Counted from the first letter of the stretch, positions 35,647-47,429 are shown. The stretch is DNA of 64,000 nucleotides from Apostichopus japonicus (GCF_037975245.1 NC_092570.1:1679501-1743500), one strand, 5' to 3'. Numbers and translations: made by a program. Notes: generated by a model not told the origin, from the letters alone.

Positions 35647-37875
35647 ATGGCCTGCCCGTCGCCTTGGAAAGACATGGCAGATACATTCTTCGAATGTTCA
35701 ATTTGTTTGGATCTGTTTAAAGAACCGAAACTATTACCATGTCTGCATAGATTCTGTAAACAATGTCTGGAACCTATATTAGAAGGACAGGCTGGAACAT
35801 TTGAATGTCCTCTTTGTAAAGATGTCTGTAAAATACCAAACGATAGAATCGATGGATTCAAGACTGACTTCCATATGAAAAGTATGCTGCAGTTTGTTCA
35901 GCTACAGAAAACATTTGAAAACAATGAAGAGAGAGAATGTATTGGCTGTGAAGAGGAGTTAAAGGTTACAGCGTACTGTTTTATGTGTAAAGAATTTCTT
36001 TGTGTTCAGTGTTATCAATTTCATTTGACCAAGAAGATATTTGTCAAACATCAGAAACACGTATTAGCTCTGAATGATCTTGAGGGGAAAAGTCTCACAC
36101 AAGAAAAACTTGCATCATTGATGGAAGCTCCTAGGTGCCATATTCACCCGGAACACATGGCTCAGTTGTGTTGTTGTACATGCGGAAACCTCCCAGTTTG
36201 TGTGACATGTACGTATGAGGAACACAAAGGTCATGAACTTCGTGACGTCAGGAAAGTGGCGAACGACGAAAGGGAACACTTGAAGGAGATATTGGAAGAA
36301 CTTGTAAAACGTAAAGATACTGTATACAACATTGCTGATAAACTCAACAGAGTTAATAATGACGTTCTGTCCATTGTCGCTGAAACTAAAGTAAAATGGA
36401 AATCACAGTACGAAGATCAGACCAGGAAGTTACAGAATGAGAAAGAGAAAGAAAAGAGAGAATTCAACAGATTCAAAACAGGTCTTGAAGAAAGTACTCG
36501 AAACAAAATGAAAGAATTAGAAACAGAAATGGAAGAGAAAATTAGAAAAATAAGAGACGAGTACGACAGAATGAAGAAAATCAAAGTTAGGGAATCTAAA
36601 GAGAAAGAGGACACCAAACGAAATGAAATAGAAAATAGAGAATTAAAGATTGACGAAACAATGAAAAAACTTGATGCGGTAATGAATGAGAGAAATAAAT
36701 CAATAGACGAGCAACAGCAACGCAAGCTTAGAGAAACACAAAACTTATCAGATCTTTGTAATCAATGGGTCAATAAATTTGAAAATTTGTCTACTATATC
36801 TTCGAGTGTCCTTGAATCATATAACCACTGGACAGACGCACAGTGTATTCCTGATATAAGAGCAGCGAGTGAACCTCTTGTTGAGGATATAATGAAAGAT
36901 TTTCCAGAAATAGAATCTTTATCTGATATAACAATGGATGATTTACCAATATTGTCTATTGATAAAGTACATATATCGGATAATGTAGAATCTGTTGTTG
37001 ATGCTGATGTGATCAGAGATAAATGGTTTTGGTTATCTGGTATAACAAGTACTGGCTCTGGTAACATCGTCATTTCTGGGAGATTATCATTTGACCATTC
37101 ATTCATCACAGTCATAAACAAACAAGGACGTCAGATTAGTCATAACAAGATAGATGAAGGCAAACGGATTCGTCTTCCCTTTCGTCACTGTGCTGCTTTA
37201 TCACGTGATAAGATAGCTTCGGTTTGTGAATCCAATCAGCTTGGTGTTTATGATATTCGTGATGGGTCCTTTACTCAAAATAACATCACGTCCCTCTTTG
37301 ATGACTTCGAAACGGTGGATGGGAAGTATGCGACTTGTATAACTACTGATCCAATAAGTGGCAACATCATTGTAGGTACATCACGAAAGATTGGATTGCT
37401 ATTTACATTTGATGAAGACTTGAATTTCATTCGAGCTCTGAAGCTGCCAGAGGTTATAAAATGGTCAAGAGATATCCTTTACCATGAAGGCGTTCTGCTG
37501 ATATGCGATACAGAGAGTAGATGTGCATACGCTGTTACCATTGATATATCTAAAACAGAAGTAGAGTTACTATACGAGCTTCCGAAACCAGATATTGACG
37601 GACTGACTTGGTATCCTTGGAGTATATGTAAAGACAGGGCAGGCTTTGTATACATCTTGTGGTCAGAAGAACAGGGTAGTACTACTAAACGTATCATCAC
37701 ACAGTACAGTCAAGATGGTCAGCAGTTGTTGACAACCAAACGGACAGAAGACAGAGTAAGGTGTATGACAACATTGATGACAAAGGAGGGAGAGAAGCTA
37801 CTTGTAGCTACATCGTGGTCAGGAAAGATGTTTTGTTATGGTCTGGTGAGTATATCTCAGTGTTTCTTATTTTAA
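35647..37875 (+). CDS. TRIM/RBCC-NHL-like E3 ubiquitin ligase, copy 6 (last of the array)
   Basis: A 742-aa intact paralogue with RING, two B-boxes, coiled coil and propeller as in copy 2. It is the most divergent in the propeller: WLSGITS, DEGKRIRLPFRHC, NQLGVYDIRDG, FETVDGKYATC, and TDPISGNI where others read TDTxRGHI. B-box 1 has CEEELK instead of CEEKLK. The 48-nt GT..AG segment over the stop is present. It follows the same leader layout (acceptor GCTTTACAG). The 3' flank carries deletions shared with unit 5, pointing to a common recent ancestor for the inter-gene DNA. Confidence 0.95.
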   Translation: MACPSPWKDMADTFFECSICLDLFKEPKLLPCLHRFCKQCLEPILEGQAGTFECPLCKDVCKIPNDRIDGFKTDFHMKSMLQFVQLQKTFENNEERECIGCEEELKVTAYCFMCKEFLCVQCYQFHLTKKIFVKHQKHVLALNDLEGKSLTQEKLASLMEAPRCHIHPEHMAQLCCCTCGNLPVCVTCTYEEHKGHELRDVRKVANDEREHLKEILEELVKRKDTVYNIADKLNRVNNDVLSIVAETKVKWKSQYEDQTRKLQNEKEKEKREFNRFKTGLEESTRNKMKELETEMEEKIRKIRDEYDRMKKIKVRESKEKEDTKRNEIENRELKIDETMKKLDAVMNERNKSIDEQQQRKLRETQNLSDLCNQWVNKFENLSTISSSVLESYNHWTDAQCIPDIRAASEPLVEDIMKDFPEIESLSDITMDDLPILSIDKVHISDNVESVVDADVIRDKWFWLSGITSTGSGNIVISGRLSFDHSFITVINKQGRQISHNKIDEGKRIRLPFRHCAALSRDKIASVCESNQLGVYDIRDGSFTQNNITSLFDDFETVDGKYATCITTDPISGNIIVGTSRKIGLLFTFDEDLNFIRALKLPEVIKWSRDILYHEGVLLICDTESRCAYAVTIDISKTEVELLYELPKPDIDGLTWYPWSICKDRAGFVYILWSEEQGSTTKRIITQYSQDGQQLLTTKRTEDRVRCMTTLMTKEGEKLLVATSWSGKMFCYGLVSISQCFLF

Positions 37876-39690
37876 TATTACTATATATTACAGGATACAC
37901 TGATGTAATGACATTAAAAGGGTATATTAAACTGGAACAATATCGCCAAGGATGTTATCTTAATGTATGACTTTATGTATGACCAAATAATGTGCTATTT
38001 TAATAACTTTAAAGATAGTTTTCGATTAAATTTAGCTCAAGTAATAGTAGAAGTTATTTCCCAAAGCCAATATACATGAAACTAAAGTGAACAACTTGTT
38101 CACTATTACCTAAACGGATTCGTAAAACAAAGATTAAAGAATTCTAACGAGATCATGGTATTGTTGTTGACAAGACATCGCAATGCCAACTTAAGTTGAT
38201 TTAAAAGAAATAAAACAACAACAAAAACAGAAAAGTGAACAGAAAATAGGCAAAAAGGAAAGAAGAAAAGACAAGAAAAGAACAGAAAAGAAAGGATTTG
38301 TTTGCTGAAAAACGTAACAAAAACAATCTACATCCAACATGACTTTTTTTAGCATTCTCAATGTACTTCAAACGTATCGAGAACTGGAACAACGTTTGTA
38401 ACTTTATTAATGTTCTTTCCAACAGATGCAAGAATAAAGTCAACCGCGAAAACATACATGAAAGAAAAAACTATCCAGAGTATACACCAAACTGAATCGA
38501 ATATCAAAGGCAGCCGATGAGGAGAGAATAATCAATATTTGAAGAAACAACTAGAAACTTTAAGATGAAACGGATCCCTTATCTTAATCCGATGAAATGA
38601 AGATACAGTTCCTGATGATTATCAACAGCCCCGACGAACAATAGTAAGAAGAAATAAGTCTGTTTATATAAGATGGTGGTGATATTGTGATTTTCTGATG
38701 TCATAATTCCACTATAACCGATGTGTGGTGTCACAATGCCACCAAAAAGTGACGTCTTTCATGTTATTTTATTTTTATTTATTAAATAAATGTATATGTA
38801 AATATAAGGACTGTACTCGCGTCGGAGATCCAATTCCATGACATTTTAAAATTCTATCCAAGATTGTAAAATGAATTTATTGAAAGCATCAGAACTATTT
38901 GTTTTATTGCAAGACCATGTTTATTTTGTGTGTGTGCATGTGACGCCTTGCTTGTACACACGATATCTCAAGAAGTGAAGCTTGGACAATATAAAATTCG
39001 TGTGTAGGAGAACCTCATTTAGGAGTAAGAGCCAATTATTTTGGTGGAGGTCATATGTCATTTGAGGTCACCAAAGGTCAACTTGTGAAACCTTGTAAAC
39101 ACGATATCCCAAGAAAAGAAGCTTTGACCAATATCATATTTCGTGGGTATAGTAGAATAAGCCTATTGGTTGTTGTGAACGACAAAGGTCATTTGGGGTC
39201 ACTAGGGGTCAAATAGTGAAACCCTGTGAACACGATATCTCAAGAAGAAAAGCTTGTACCAATCTCATAATGAGTACCACATTGGTTAGAAGCAGCCTAT
39301 TGTTTAGAGTGATGGTCAAAGTTCGTTTGGGTTCACTATGGGTACAATTGTGAAAACCCGGGTAAACACGATATCTCAAGAAGGAGAGCTTGGACCATCA
39401 CATATTTCGTGTGAAGTACAACATTGGTTAGAAGAAGCCAATAGGTTTTGGTGGCGGTCAACGGTAATATGAAGTCACCAGAGCTCAAATTGTTGAAACC
39501 GTGTTTCATAATCTACCGTATCTCCAACCGACCAGCCTGTTAGATAACATATGCGTTACGCCTCATAATAAAAGAGGTTGTTTGCAATTGAAAATTAGCT
39601 AACGAGAAAGTCGAACCAATCGCCATTTACTTAACCGTGTCGCTAAGTGCATACGTCTTGCGTTACAAAGGTGTGATGTTTGTACATAGT
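37876..39690. other. Truncated inter-gene part of unit 6 and array end
   Basis: Contains the purine-rich 3' flank and the four-monomer ~145-bp minisatellite (38900-39515). Homology to the array ends at about 39690, close to the point where unit 5 has its 550-bp deletion. Unrelated single-copy-looking sequence follows. Confidence 0.75.
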
Positions 39691-39872
39691 CATGGTTTAT
39701 TTGGTTCTTATTTCATCATTGCAACTTACATTTATCTAGCGTCATACTTTCATTGTGTTACATTTTGTACTTTTCATTCGACTGCCAAGTATTGCTGACG
39801 AAGGTCCCAGATAACATATGCGTTATCTCCTTATTTGTCAATTATGAGTCATATCTTATTTCTCTGGTTTTC

Positions 39873-39914
<42 letters not shown>

Positions 39915-41385
39915 ATACTTGCGCAGAAAATTACTATGATCATTTTTTTTCATAATGGAGTTATAAGGAAGGCAACGAAATCACAAGAAACCAGACACGA
40001 TTTATATAGGGATTAGTTTGGAGTTAGTGCCAAGAGACTGGTGTTTCTAACGAGATGTATATGATTAAGACCTAATGAATGATGATTCCTTTTGGGATAT
40101 TCCAGGAATAAACTATCGTCCTTACACGGAAAAAAAGAAGAAAAGCAAAACAGATACAGTATGGCTTCCTTTCAGTAACAATTACTCTCTGTATTACTGG
40201 ATTTGAAATAGCAATTTCTTAATGAACGCATCAAACTACTTCAAACATCTGCGAACGTAACACTATTTGCACTAAAAGTCATGATACATGTAAACATTTG
40301 GTTGAGACAAATTCCAGCCTCCTATTTACCAAAGATAAACCCCCCCCCCCCCATTTCCATTTTTATCCATTTGCAGGCAAGACGACCAAGGGTAGGATAT
40401 AAATTTAAACAACCATTCGCAACCGCCAGATTTAGTGGCACTGGTGACGATATTGTTCTCGTCACAAAGAAAGTTCTGAAATTGAATTAGAAATAAAAGG
40501 ACAAATGGAATTAAATAAAAGAGAATAAATACGCTAAAAGTCTGTTTAGTTTAGAAATCAAGGATAGACCTGAAAAATAAAAGCGAAATTTGAGATATAA
40601 CTGAAGATGCGCAAAAGCTTTTTTATTTCGTTTTTGGTGGGTTGGAGGGGGTGGGGTGGGGAGGGGAATGGGGAATAACTGTATTTCGCATTTTGATCAT
40701 TTTGTGTTGATTAAAGTAATAGAGATAATATCAGTTTATTCTTACCCATCATTCTCCTAATTATTTACTTAATCGCAATTCGGGTTTTCGATGTAGAGCT
40801 TTTACCACGCTGATTTAGGTTGGTTTTACTGATCTCTATTGATACACGACGGTACACCATCATGTGACGTATGACCGTGTGGCTGCATAATCAACACACA
40901 TGGCAACAATTTGTAGCAAAAGGTAAACCTAAAACTTCAGCAACAGTGTTTGTTATAGGTATCAATCAGTTCTCTGTTTTCAGCAAGCAAACCTGCAACA
41001 AGCATGATGAAAATCATAGAAATTACTGTGTTGACAGATATTTTGTGAAGTGTTGTTTTCTTTGGTTAAACGTTTGATTTTGAGGTAAACCAAAGGGAGT
41101 CCTTTTAATAACCTATACATTTGTTCACATTTACTTGCTTCTCACGCAATGTTTGCGTAGTCAATTACTATATTTGTGTATGTCATTTATTGCTCCACTG
41201 GAATTATGTGCTGCTTTTTTTTCTGCAAGAAAATGTAGGTGCATTGAAAACGTGAAACATTAGAAGGTTGGTCTATAGTGTCAACATTGGATTGAGATGG
41301 GTTTTTTTTATAAAGAGAGCAAAAACTGCTAAAATAGGAGGCGGAGTATAGGCTCTGAGAGTGGAGGTGTGCTGGTGGGGGGGAG

Positions 41386-41444
<59 letters not shown>

Positions 41445-43552
41445 TTAATAAAACAGAAACGGAAGACAAATAATTACAATAAACATTTGTAACATATTTG
41501 ACCTCTTGTATTTTTTCTTAAATCTCAAAATACGATTGTTCTACATCGTATTTTTAGAACAAACAATCATTTTGTTACTTTCCCTTTCCAATCCTGAAAG
41601 AAAATATAACATATTTAATGGTAACATTTAAAACCCTTGTAATGATATTAAAGCACCATTGGAAATTGTTTTCATCATTTCTGTTTTCGAAAACTGCCTT
41701 TTGAAGAAACTGTTGATGATCTTTTAGCGATGACCGACGAATTTAGCAGTTGAGTTAGAACGATGTCATGATCACAAGATGACAACAAATCTCGTTATCT
41801 GGAAAAAAATTTACAATAAGTTGACATACTATATGTTCTTGCTGTATAGGCTAACGGTAGGCTTTCTCTCCATACATGAACGTCTGGTATCATAACGCTA
41901 AATGTCATAAGAGTAAAATGGACACACGTTTGGTAGACTTTGATAAACCTTCACGTTTCAATGACATGACAAGAAGTTTAACTCTCTTTAAGTAATGTTT
42001 ATAAGTACATGGGAAAGGTAATATGTTTAGGCCAATAAATGACAAATTGTGTGAAAGGTTTTGAAAGATTAAGGTTTTTTATTTTTAAAGGATGCATCCC
42101 CTCCCCCTCCCCCTTTGAGCACACACAGACTCACACCTACTATTTGCATCTCCTCGTTTTAGCTCAAGAGGTAGCTTGCCAATGCAGTCACTCTCTGGCG
42201 GTTTTATGTTTGATAAATATGTTTTCTACTTGAACAATAAATAAACGTTATCTTTGAGGCCTCGAATTTCATGTGCAGATGGAGCTTGATGGTTTCGCAT
42301 TGATCTCTCAAGTGCACCTCTTCAACTTAATATATCTACTATGGTTTCTAACTCACGTAACACCACTTAATTTCAAATGAAATAACATAAAACAATTGGT
42401 ACAGTATTAACCGGCATAAAATTGCCAGCGCATTTAAAAAAAAAAAAGCATCCTGCCAAGCGTATCTCTCATTGGACCATTTGTTCCTAGGTTTCGACAC
42501 TTTTCAGCCGTAATGGCTTACATAAGTTAGTTAAATTCATTGTACTTATATTGTGAAGAAACAAATAAATGAATGAATGAAAATATGATTTAATCAATAC
42601 ACTCGAACAATTGACATATTTGACCTTTGGATAACTTCTATCTATATGTTCAAAGAAATAACTTTATGTATAAGTTACAAGGTAAGAGTTTACTTCAAAA
42701 AGAACGAAATTCTTTGCCCCACTTAATTTCCATCTTCACCTCCTTTACCTCAAATTTGATATAACAAAACTATTATTCAGTCTATGATCGAAAAAAGTTG
42801 ACAGTCCTAGACAAGGAAAAGGTGAATCATTCACTATGAGGCAATCTGTCTTCCAATGAGAACTTTATATATTATCATGTCGCCGACCTTTTCACAGTAG
42901 TAAATTATAAATAATTGGGCAATAGTCCAAAACTTAACCGAATCTGACGTTTGAATTTATAATTTCAAATTTATCATCATGATGAATAAATGCATGAATT
43001 TAGATATATTATCCTAGAGTCTTAAGATATCAAGAACGTGTTAGGTTTAAAGATATCAGTCAGAATTGGATGGGAAATAGGAGAGGAATTAGGGGAGATT
43101 AATTCAATACCATGAGATAAAAAGGTTCTCCCCGAGAAAAACAAAACATCTAATCAATTTAGTCATCCAATGTTTAAATAAAAATAAAAGTGCTAATACA
43201 AAGAAACCCAAACAAATAGGCAAGGCAGAGAGATGGGATGGAGACAAGAGAACAATGAGGATTATCACGATTTACTTCAGTGTCAACTAAGGGTCAATGA
43301 TTGATCGTTTTTCTTTCCAAAGAGACCAAGAGAGTCCAATGTTTCTCAAAATCACATTCAATTCTCTTCATTATCTATATTACCTTACCCATAACTTCAA
43401 CAAGTACACATTTTTCCTTCAGCTGAACGTCATAAAACTTCTCTGTCTTGGGATTTAAAATTCCATTTTGACATTTTTTTCTCACTTTTACTTCATTTTC
43501 ATTTTTATTTTTTTTTAATTTGAATTTTTTTAAACTTTTTCCTGGAAATATT
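39691..43552. other. Non-array region without a recognised gene
   Basis: AT-rich DNA with TA microsatellites (39879-39911 and 41389-41441), a C-run at 40341-40352, a G-quadruplex-like stretch at 40647-40673 and a possible retroelement 3' tail at 42430-42590 (oligo-A, then ..AAACAAATAAATGAATGAATGAA). The short ORFs present have no recognisable domain. Confidence 0.6.
41389..41441. repeat. TA microsatellite
   Basis: About 26 uninterrupted TA units following a G-rich stretch (GGTGGGGGGGAGGGG). Confidence 0.95.
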
Positions 43553-44374
43553 TTAAACGTCCTGCAGATCCTCCATGTCTTCATTTTCTGCTACATAATT
43601 TCTCTTTCCAAGGTAAAACGAGGACTTGAATCGTTTGTTTTGTGTTATAGCATCCTTCTTCTCAAATTTCTGTTCCATTTCATCGTCTTCATTAGCATCC
43701 ATGCCCAATGCGCCATCTTCCCTCTTTCCAAACTTGAACTGGCTAAATTGACCTCCACGGTGTCCCCTTTTGCCAAAATATAGCTTACTTTGGCCTCCAT
43801 CACTTTCGTCTAATTCTGGGACACGTTTGCCGAAATATAAGGCACTGTATCCTCCTCGTTTGACCTCCTCTAAATTCTCGTCCTCGTCATCTGCACCGTC
43901 TCTTTTACCGAACATAAAAGGGCTGTACCTAGCTCGCTTTTCGCTCAAATGTGGCTGCGCCATTTCTCTTTTACCAAACATGAAAGGACTGTAACCACGC
44001 TTGTCTAAACCATTGAGGTCTTCTCGCTTACCAAACATGAAAGGACTGTAACCACGCTTGTCTAAACCATTGAGGTCTTCTCGCTTACCAAACATGAAAG
44101 GACTGTAACCGCGCTTGTCTAAACCATTGAGGTCTTCTCGCTTACCAAACATGAAAGGGGATTTGAACCTTTTGTCGTCTGATCTTTTACCATAGGTTAC
44201 CTTAACGACATATGGTGGGACACCGCGTCTAACGAAGGGCTCATACATCGTATCTTTGTTATTGGTAGTACTACTTCTGCCGGGCTCACGTTTGGCTATG
44301 TTTGAGAAAGTGTCGTCATCGTCACTTCTTTCATTTAAGTAGTCCAAAGCCAACTCATCTGCCAGGTCACGCAA
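43553..44374 (-). CDS. SALMFamide neuropeptide precursor, main coding exon
   Basis: With the exon at 46927-47091 this gives a 328-aa secreted precursor. The exon begins after an acceptor (CTTACAG at about 44375) in phase 0 with LRDLADELALDYL. Ten segments end in GKR, the amidation and dibasic cleavage signal: GVPPYVVKVTY, FKSPFMF, three copies of GYSPFMF, ARYSPFMF, GGYSALYF, VPELDESDGGQSKLYF, GHRGGQFSQFKF and FKSSFYL. These are SxxFamide or SxLYFamide peptides like the SALMFamides known as muscle relaxants in sea cucumbers. They are separated by acidic spacers such as EDLNGLD. A C-terminal acidic tail follows the last GKR; the stop is TAA at 43555-43553. AATAAA on this strand (43509-43504) is close to the stop and may be the poly-A signal. 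Codons before the acceptor (to 44509) are intronic. Confidence 0.95.
   Translation of the reverse strand: MRDLADELALDYLNERSDDDDTFSNIAKREPGRSSTTNNKDTMYEPFVRRGVPPYVVKVTYGKRSDDKRFKSPFMFGKREDLNGLDKRGYSPFMFGKREDLNGLDKRGYSPFMFGKREDLNGLDKRGYSPFMFGKREMAQPHLSEKRARYSPFMFGKRDGADDEDENLEEVKRGGYSALYFGKRVPELDESDGGQSKLYFGKRGHRGGQFSQFKFGKREDGALGMDANEDDEMEQKFEKKDAITQNKRFKSSFYLGKRNYVAENEDMEDLQDV
43979..44153 (-). repeat. Three 57-bp tandem repeats encoding GYSPFMF peptides and spacer
   Basis: The 57-bp unit (19 codons: spacer EDLNGLDKR, then GYSPFMFGKR) is repeated three times with period 57 (marker GTAACC(A/G)CGC at 43991, 44048 and 44105 on the + strand). The copies are almost identical in DNA, indicating a recent in-frame expansion. 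Confidence 0.93.
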
Positions 44375-46926
44375 CTGTAAGAAACAACAAAAAAGCGATA
44401 CTTTATGATGACATATGAAAGTATGTGCCAAGAAATATGATATACATTCACAATTATTAGGCATGAAGCCCCCCAAAAAACAAGCAGTATCTCTTAATAT
44501 TTTTAACACTGACTTTATAGAACAAAAAGTCGTCAGTGTTATTTCAGGGAGTAGTATTTAATGCTTTAGAACCCTTGGATAACTAGATCTGGTTTCAACC
44601 CCAAGAGCAACTAGGGTGTGTAATGTTTTTGTTGTTGTGGATATTCGACGCTTTAAACTTGTTTCGAATGTGATCCGACTAAGATGTAACGACGTCTGTT
44701 GCCCATGATCATTGCTTGGCTAATTTATGAATTGTCATGTTATCTACAAACTATGGAGCCAGCCGATACTTAAAGCTGGTACAGCAACTATACTGTTCAT
44801 GTCCTACAACCGTGCATCAGTCATTACTATACATTACTGTACCAGCTGTGAGTATCAGGTGATGGAGCACAATCCAAGGGTGGGTCCCGCACAATCTCCG
44901 ACAGGTAGCTGATTTGTTTCTCCCAGAAGTATACTTTTTGAGAAAAAGTCGCCCAGACAAGAACCTGGGCACGAAAACCAAACTACCGAACGACTGATCC
45001 GCTCTCAACCCCAGCCCCCCTTGCATCGGGCTGTGACTATGTGATAATCGTCGGGTGTGCATCACCATTCCCTTCGAAATGGAACAGATACTACACATGA
45101 TCTTAGCCAAAAAGCCGAGAAGTTGGAAGTTTGGAGCATGTTGCGACCGAGATCGACTAAGTTATTATATAAAACATCAAACCATAGTTCAAGTTAGCTA
45201 ACTTTCATGCATACTGAACAGCGTTTCGGAGGGATGCATGGGGGTCTGATGGGTGTCGTAGATCGATCTGTATTGAAGATCTAGGATAGTGGGCCTATAA
45301 CCTTGGACGGACATGAAGTTGAACGTTTGTAATGAAGTCCCAAGTATTGAGCCCTGGAAACCTCTGACAAGTAAACAGAGCTCTGAAAGATTCGACATTG
45401 AGTTCTGACTCAACTTCTTATACGGGTAACTTTGATTCAGGGGGAAGTTGACGACATCATAACCACTACTGAGGCTCGAGTTACATTTGTTAAAGTGTAT
45501 GTATACTCTCCGAGTCGACCCAATGTGCTTGCGTATCAAAATCATATTAGTTAAGGCGATATTTTACGCGGTGTAGGATTGTAAGAATTACTCATCTTGA
45601 TTCAAAAGAAAGTACTATTTGCAGTCATATTAGATTATATGATCTATAAATGACGTTTTGAGTCTTTTATCCACCTTACCTAACAAATGTCAACATTCAA
45701 CATTCAATTCGAAGTGTATCAATTGGTATTCATGACAGTCCATTATCACTTTTAAACACTTCTAAAGTTGTGAATGTCGTGAATTTAGATGTAATTTTTT
45801 TTATCATATCATAGTAAATTATCAGTATTCCGAACCTTTTAAGAGTAACTGTGGAATAGGTATCAATATACGAACAGGGATGTGTTAGAGATGGAGAAAA
45901 CTAAGTCGGATATTCAACCTTTGAACGTATGTGCGTTGACGCCTGTAACTTTGATAGTGTTTCGACCCAGTGATACAATATAGCAATCTATAATTTATGA
46001 GAACTCTCTGTCTCATCGTCTGCTACAGCTAAATTCTACTTTGAAGAAGGTGCCACGGTGTGCCAACCTGAATGCCATCGATTAATGGACTTTTCATGAT
46101 ATTTCTTCTTTTCAAAACCCTTTCGTCGATGGCAAGAAATTGTAGAAAATTGGTTAAAGATTGGTAGAAAGTTATATACATATTGAAAGGTACTTTTGAT
46201 AATGATCAAAGCTAAGTCTCGTAAAAAGCTTTGATATAAGATACTGTAGATTTGACTTTTCAGTCGTTTTTAAATAAAAAATAAGCCAGAAAGTTAATGA
46301 GGGTTGTCGGTAATAAACATGTCACTTCGAAGTATTGCTTGTCGTTGTCTGAGAATCTCCTAGACTGGGAAAGAGTATCAACTTCCGTTGGGAACGGTAA
46401 TCATACTTAGTTGGGCAATGAATCGGCTCGCCTGCCAATCAAACGACTTGACAAACATGAACATTATCAAACGACTTGAAAATCATGAAAATGATTACAC
46501 AGTACTCAAGTACACCCTATGAAGTGTGCAAATATTTAAAAGATTACGACGGTTTAACCAATTGAATTGGCAAAAAGTGAAAAGTTAGTCAAACTTGTCT
46601 GCATGTTACTGGTCTTGGGGCAAAATGTGACCCATCATTTATTAGATACATACCACGTGGTGGGTAGAAAGATTTGTCCAACATTTTTAGTGTGTTTATA
46701 GAGAAAAACATGGAAAGTGCGTTGTTAATCCGTTTCTAAAGCCTCCCTATTGCGACCATGTTGCTACAGAGCAATTACGCGACCCTGTTGCTATGGAGAA
46801 ATTATACCTCACTACTTCATTGCATTTTGAAGGGTTCTCTTAGGGGAAGCGTCAAAATGATTTGCAGATAAAGTTATCACGATCGTAATAGAAATACATA
46901 ACAATAATCGAAAGGTTGTGGTTTAC
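44375..46926 (-). other. Intron of the SALMFamide precursor
   Basis: A donor GAG|GTAAAC at 46926 and an acceptor TTTCTTACAG at 44375 bound a 2552-bp phase-0 intron. It contains the U2-headed repeat (44933-45124) in the same orientation as the gene. Nothing else is recognised in it. Confidence 0.85.
44933..45124 (-). repeat. U2 snRNA-headed repeat, copy A
   Basis: Read on the minus strand, the first ~45 bases match the 5' end of U2 snRNA: CTTCTCGGC.TTTTGGCTAAG, then the branch-point-pairing segment GTGTAGTATCTGTTC. After that the sequence leaves U2 (no Sm site or U2 3' stem loops) and follows a body shared with copy B at 60645-60836 at roughly 90 percent by eye. The body ends in two hairpins: GCCCAGG..CTGGGC and ACTTTTT..AAAAAGT. 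It is therefore a snRNA-derived repeat, not a U2 gene. Confidence 0.8.
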
Positions 46927-47091
46927 CTCTTGACCTTGAAGTAAAAGCTGAGCTGTTTCCATGTCGTGCGGTAACTCCATTTGTATCTCTTTAACGATAG
47001 CCCCTGTATGATCCAATGTCTCCGTATGGCTGGGATGGAGCACAGCTAGGAAAGACACCGAAATAAGAAGGAAAATGGACGGTGGAGCCAT
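46927..47091 (-). CDS. SALMFamide neuropeptide precursor, signal-peptide exon
   Basis: Fifty-five codons starting at ATG 47091. MAPPSIFLLISVSFLAVLHP is a signal peptide with probable cleavage near residue 23, followed by an acidic propeptide segment ending LLLQGQE. An acceptor (GTTTTCAACAG) lies directly before the ATG, so the codons further upstream are intronic and a non-coding first exon should lie outside this exon. The donor GAG|GTAAAC is in phase 0 and joins LRDLADE of the main exon. Confidence 0.9.
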
Positions 47092-47392
47092 CTGTTGAAA
47101 ACAAAGCAATACCAACTTACTGATCGATTGATCAACTTACTGATCGATACACGTGCGCATGCTTAATGTCAAAAAGTTATAGGTGAAAATAAGAGAAAAT
47201 CCACGGTTAACTATATATTGATTTCGAAACTCGCCTCTGCAGTCTTCGACGACCACTTATCTGCCTGGATGTGTCTTCGTCATTTTGGGGTCGCATATCA
47301 AGGAACTGAGTATTACAAAGATAATGATGATGATGATATATATATATATATATATATATATAAATGAATCTATATATAAATCTATATATAAA

Positions 47393-47429
<37 letters not shown>

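Larger units (their letters stand above)
1..39690 (+). repeat. Tandem array of ~7-7.6 kb TRIM-gene units (six copies, first and last incomplete)
   Basis: Six homologous units follow head to tail. Coding starts lie at 6264, 13871, 21393, 28353 and 35647 (spacings 7607, 7522, 6960 and 7294), with a first copy cut by the left edge. Homology covers the coding exon, its 5' leader, the 3' flank and several kb of non-coding DNA, so the duplicated block is the whole unit. The right boundary is near 39690, where the shared 3' flank stops after a sequence that continues in units 2-4. Unit lengths differ by deletions: about 900 bp in unit 4 near 26974, about 550 bp in unit 5 near 32391, and about 390 bp in unit 2 near 9432. 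Unit 1 has a different middle part (2690-4830). Confidence 0.95.
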
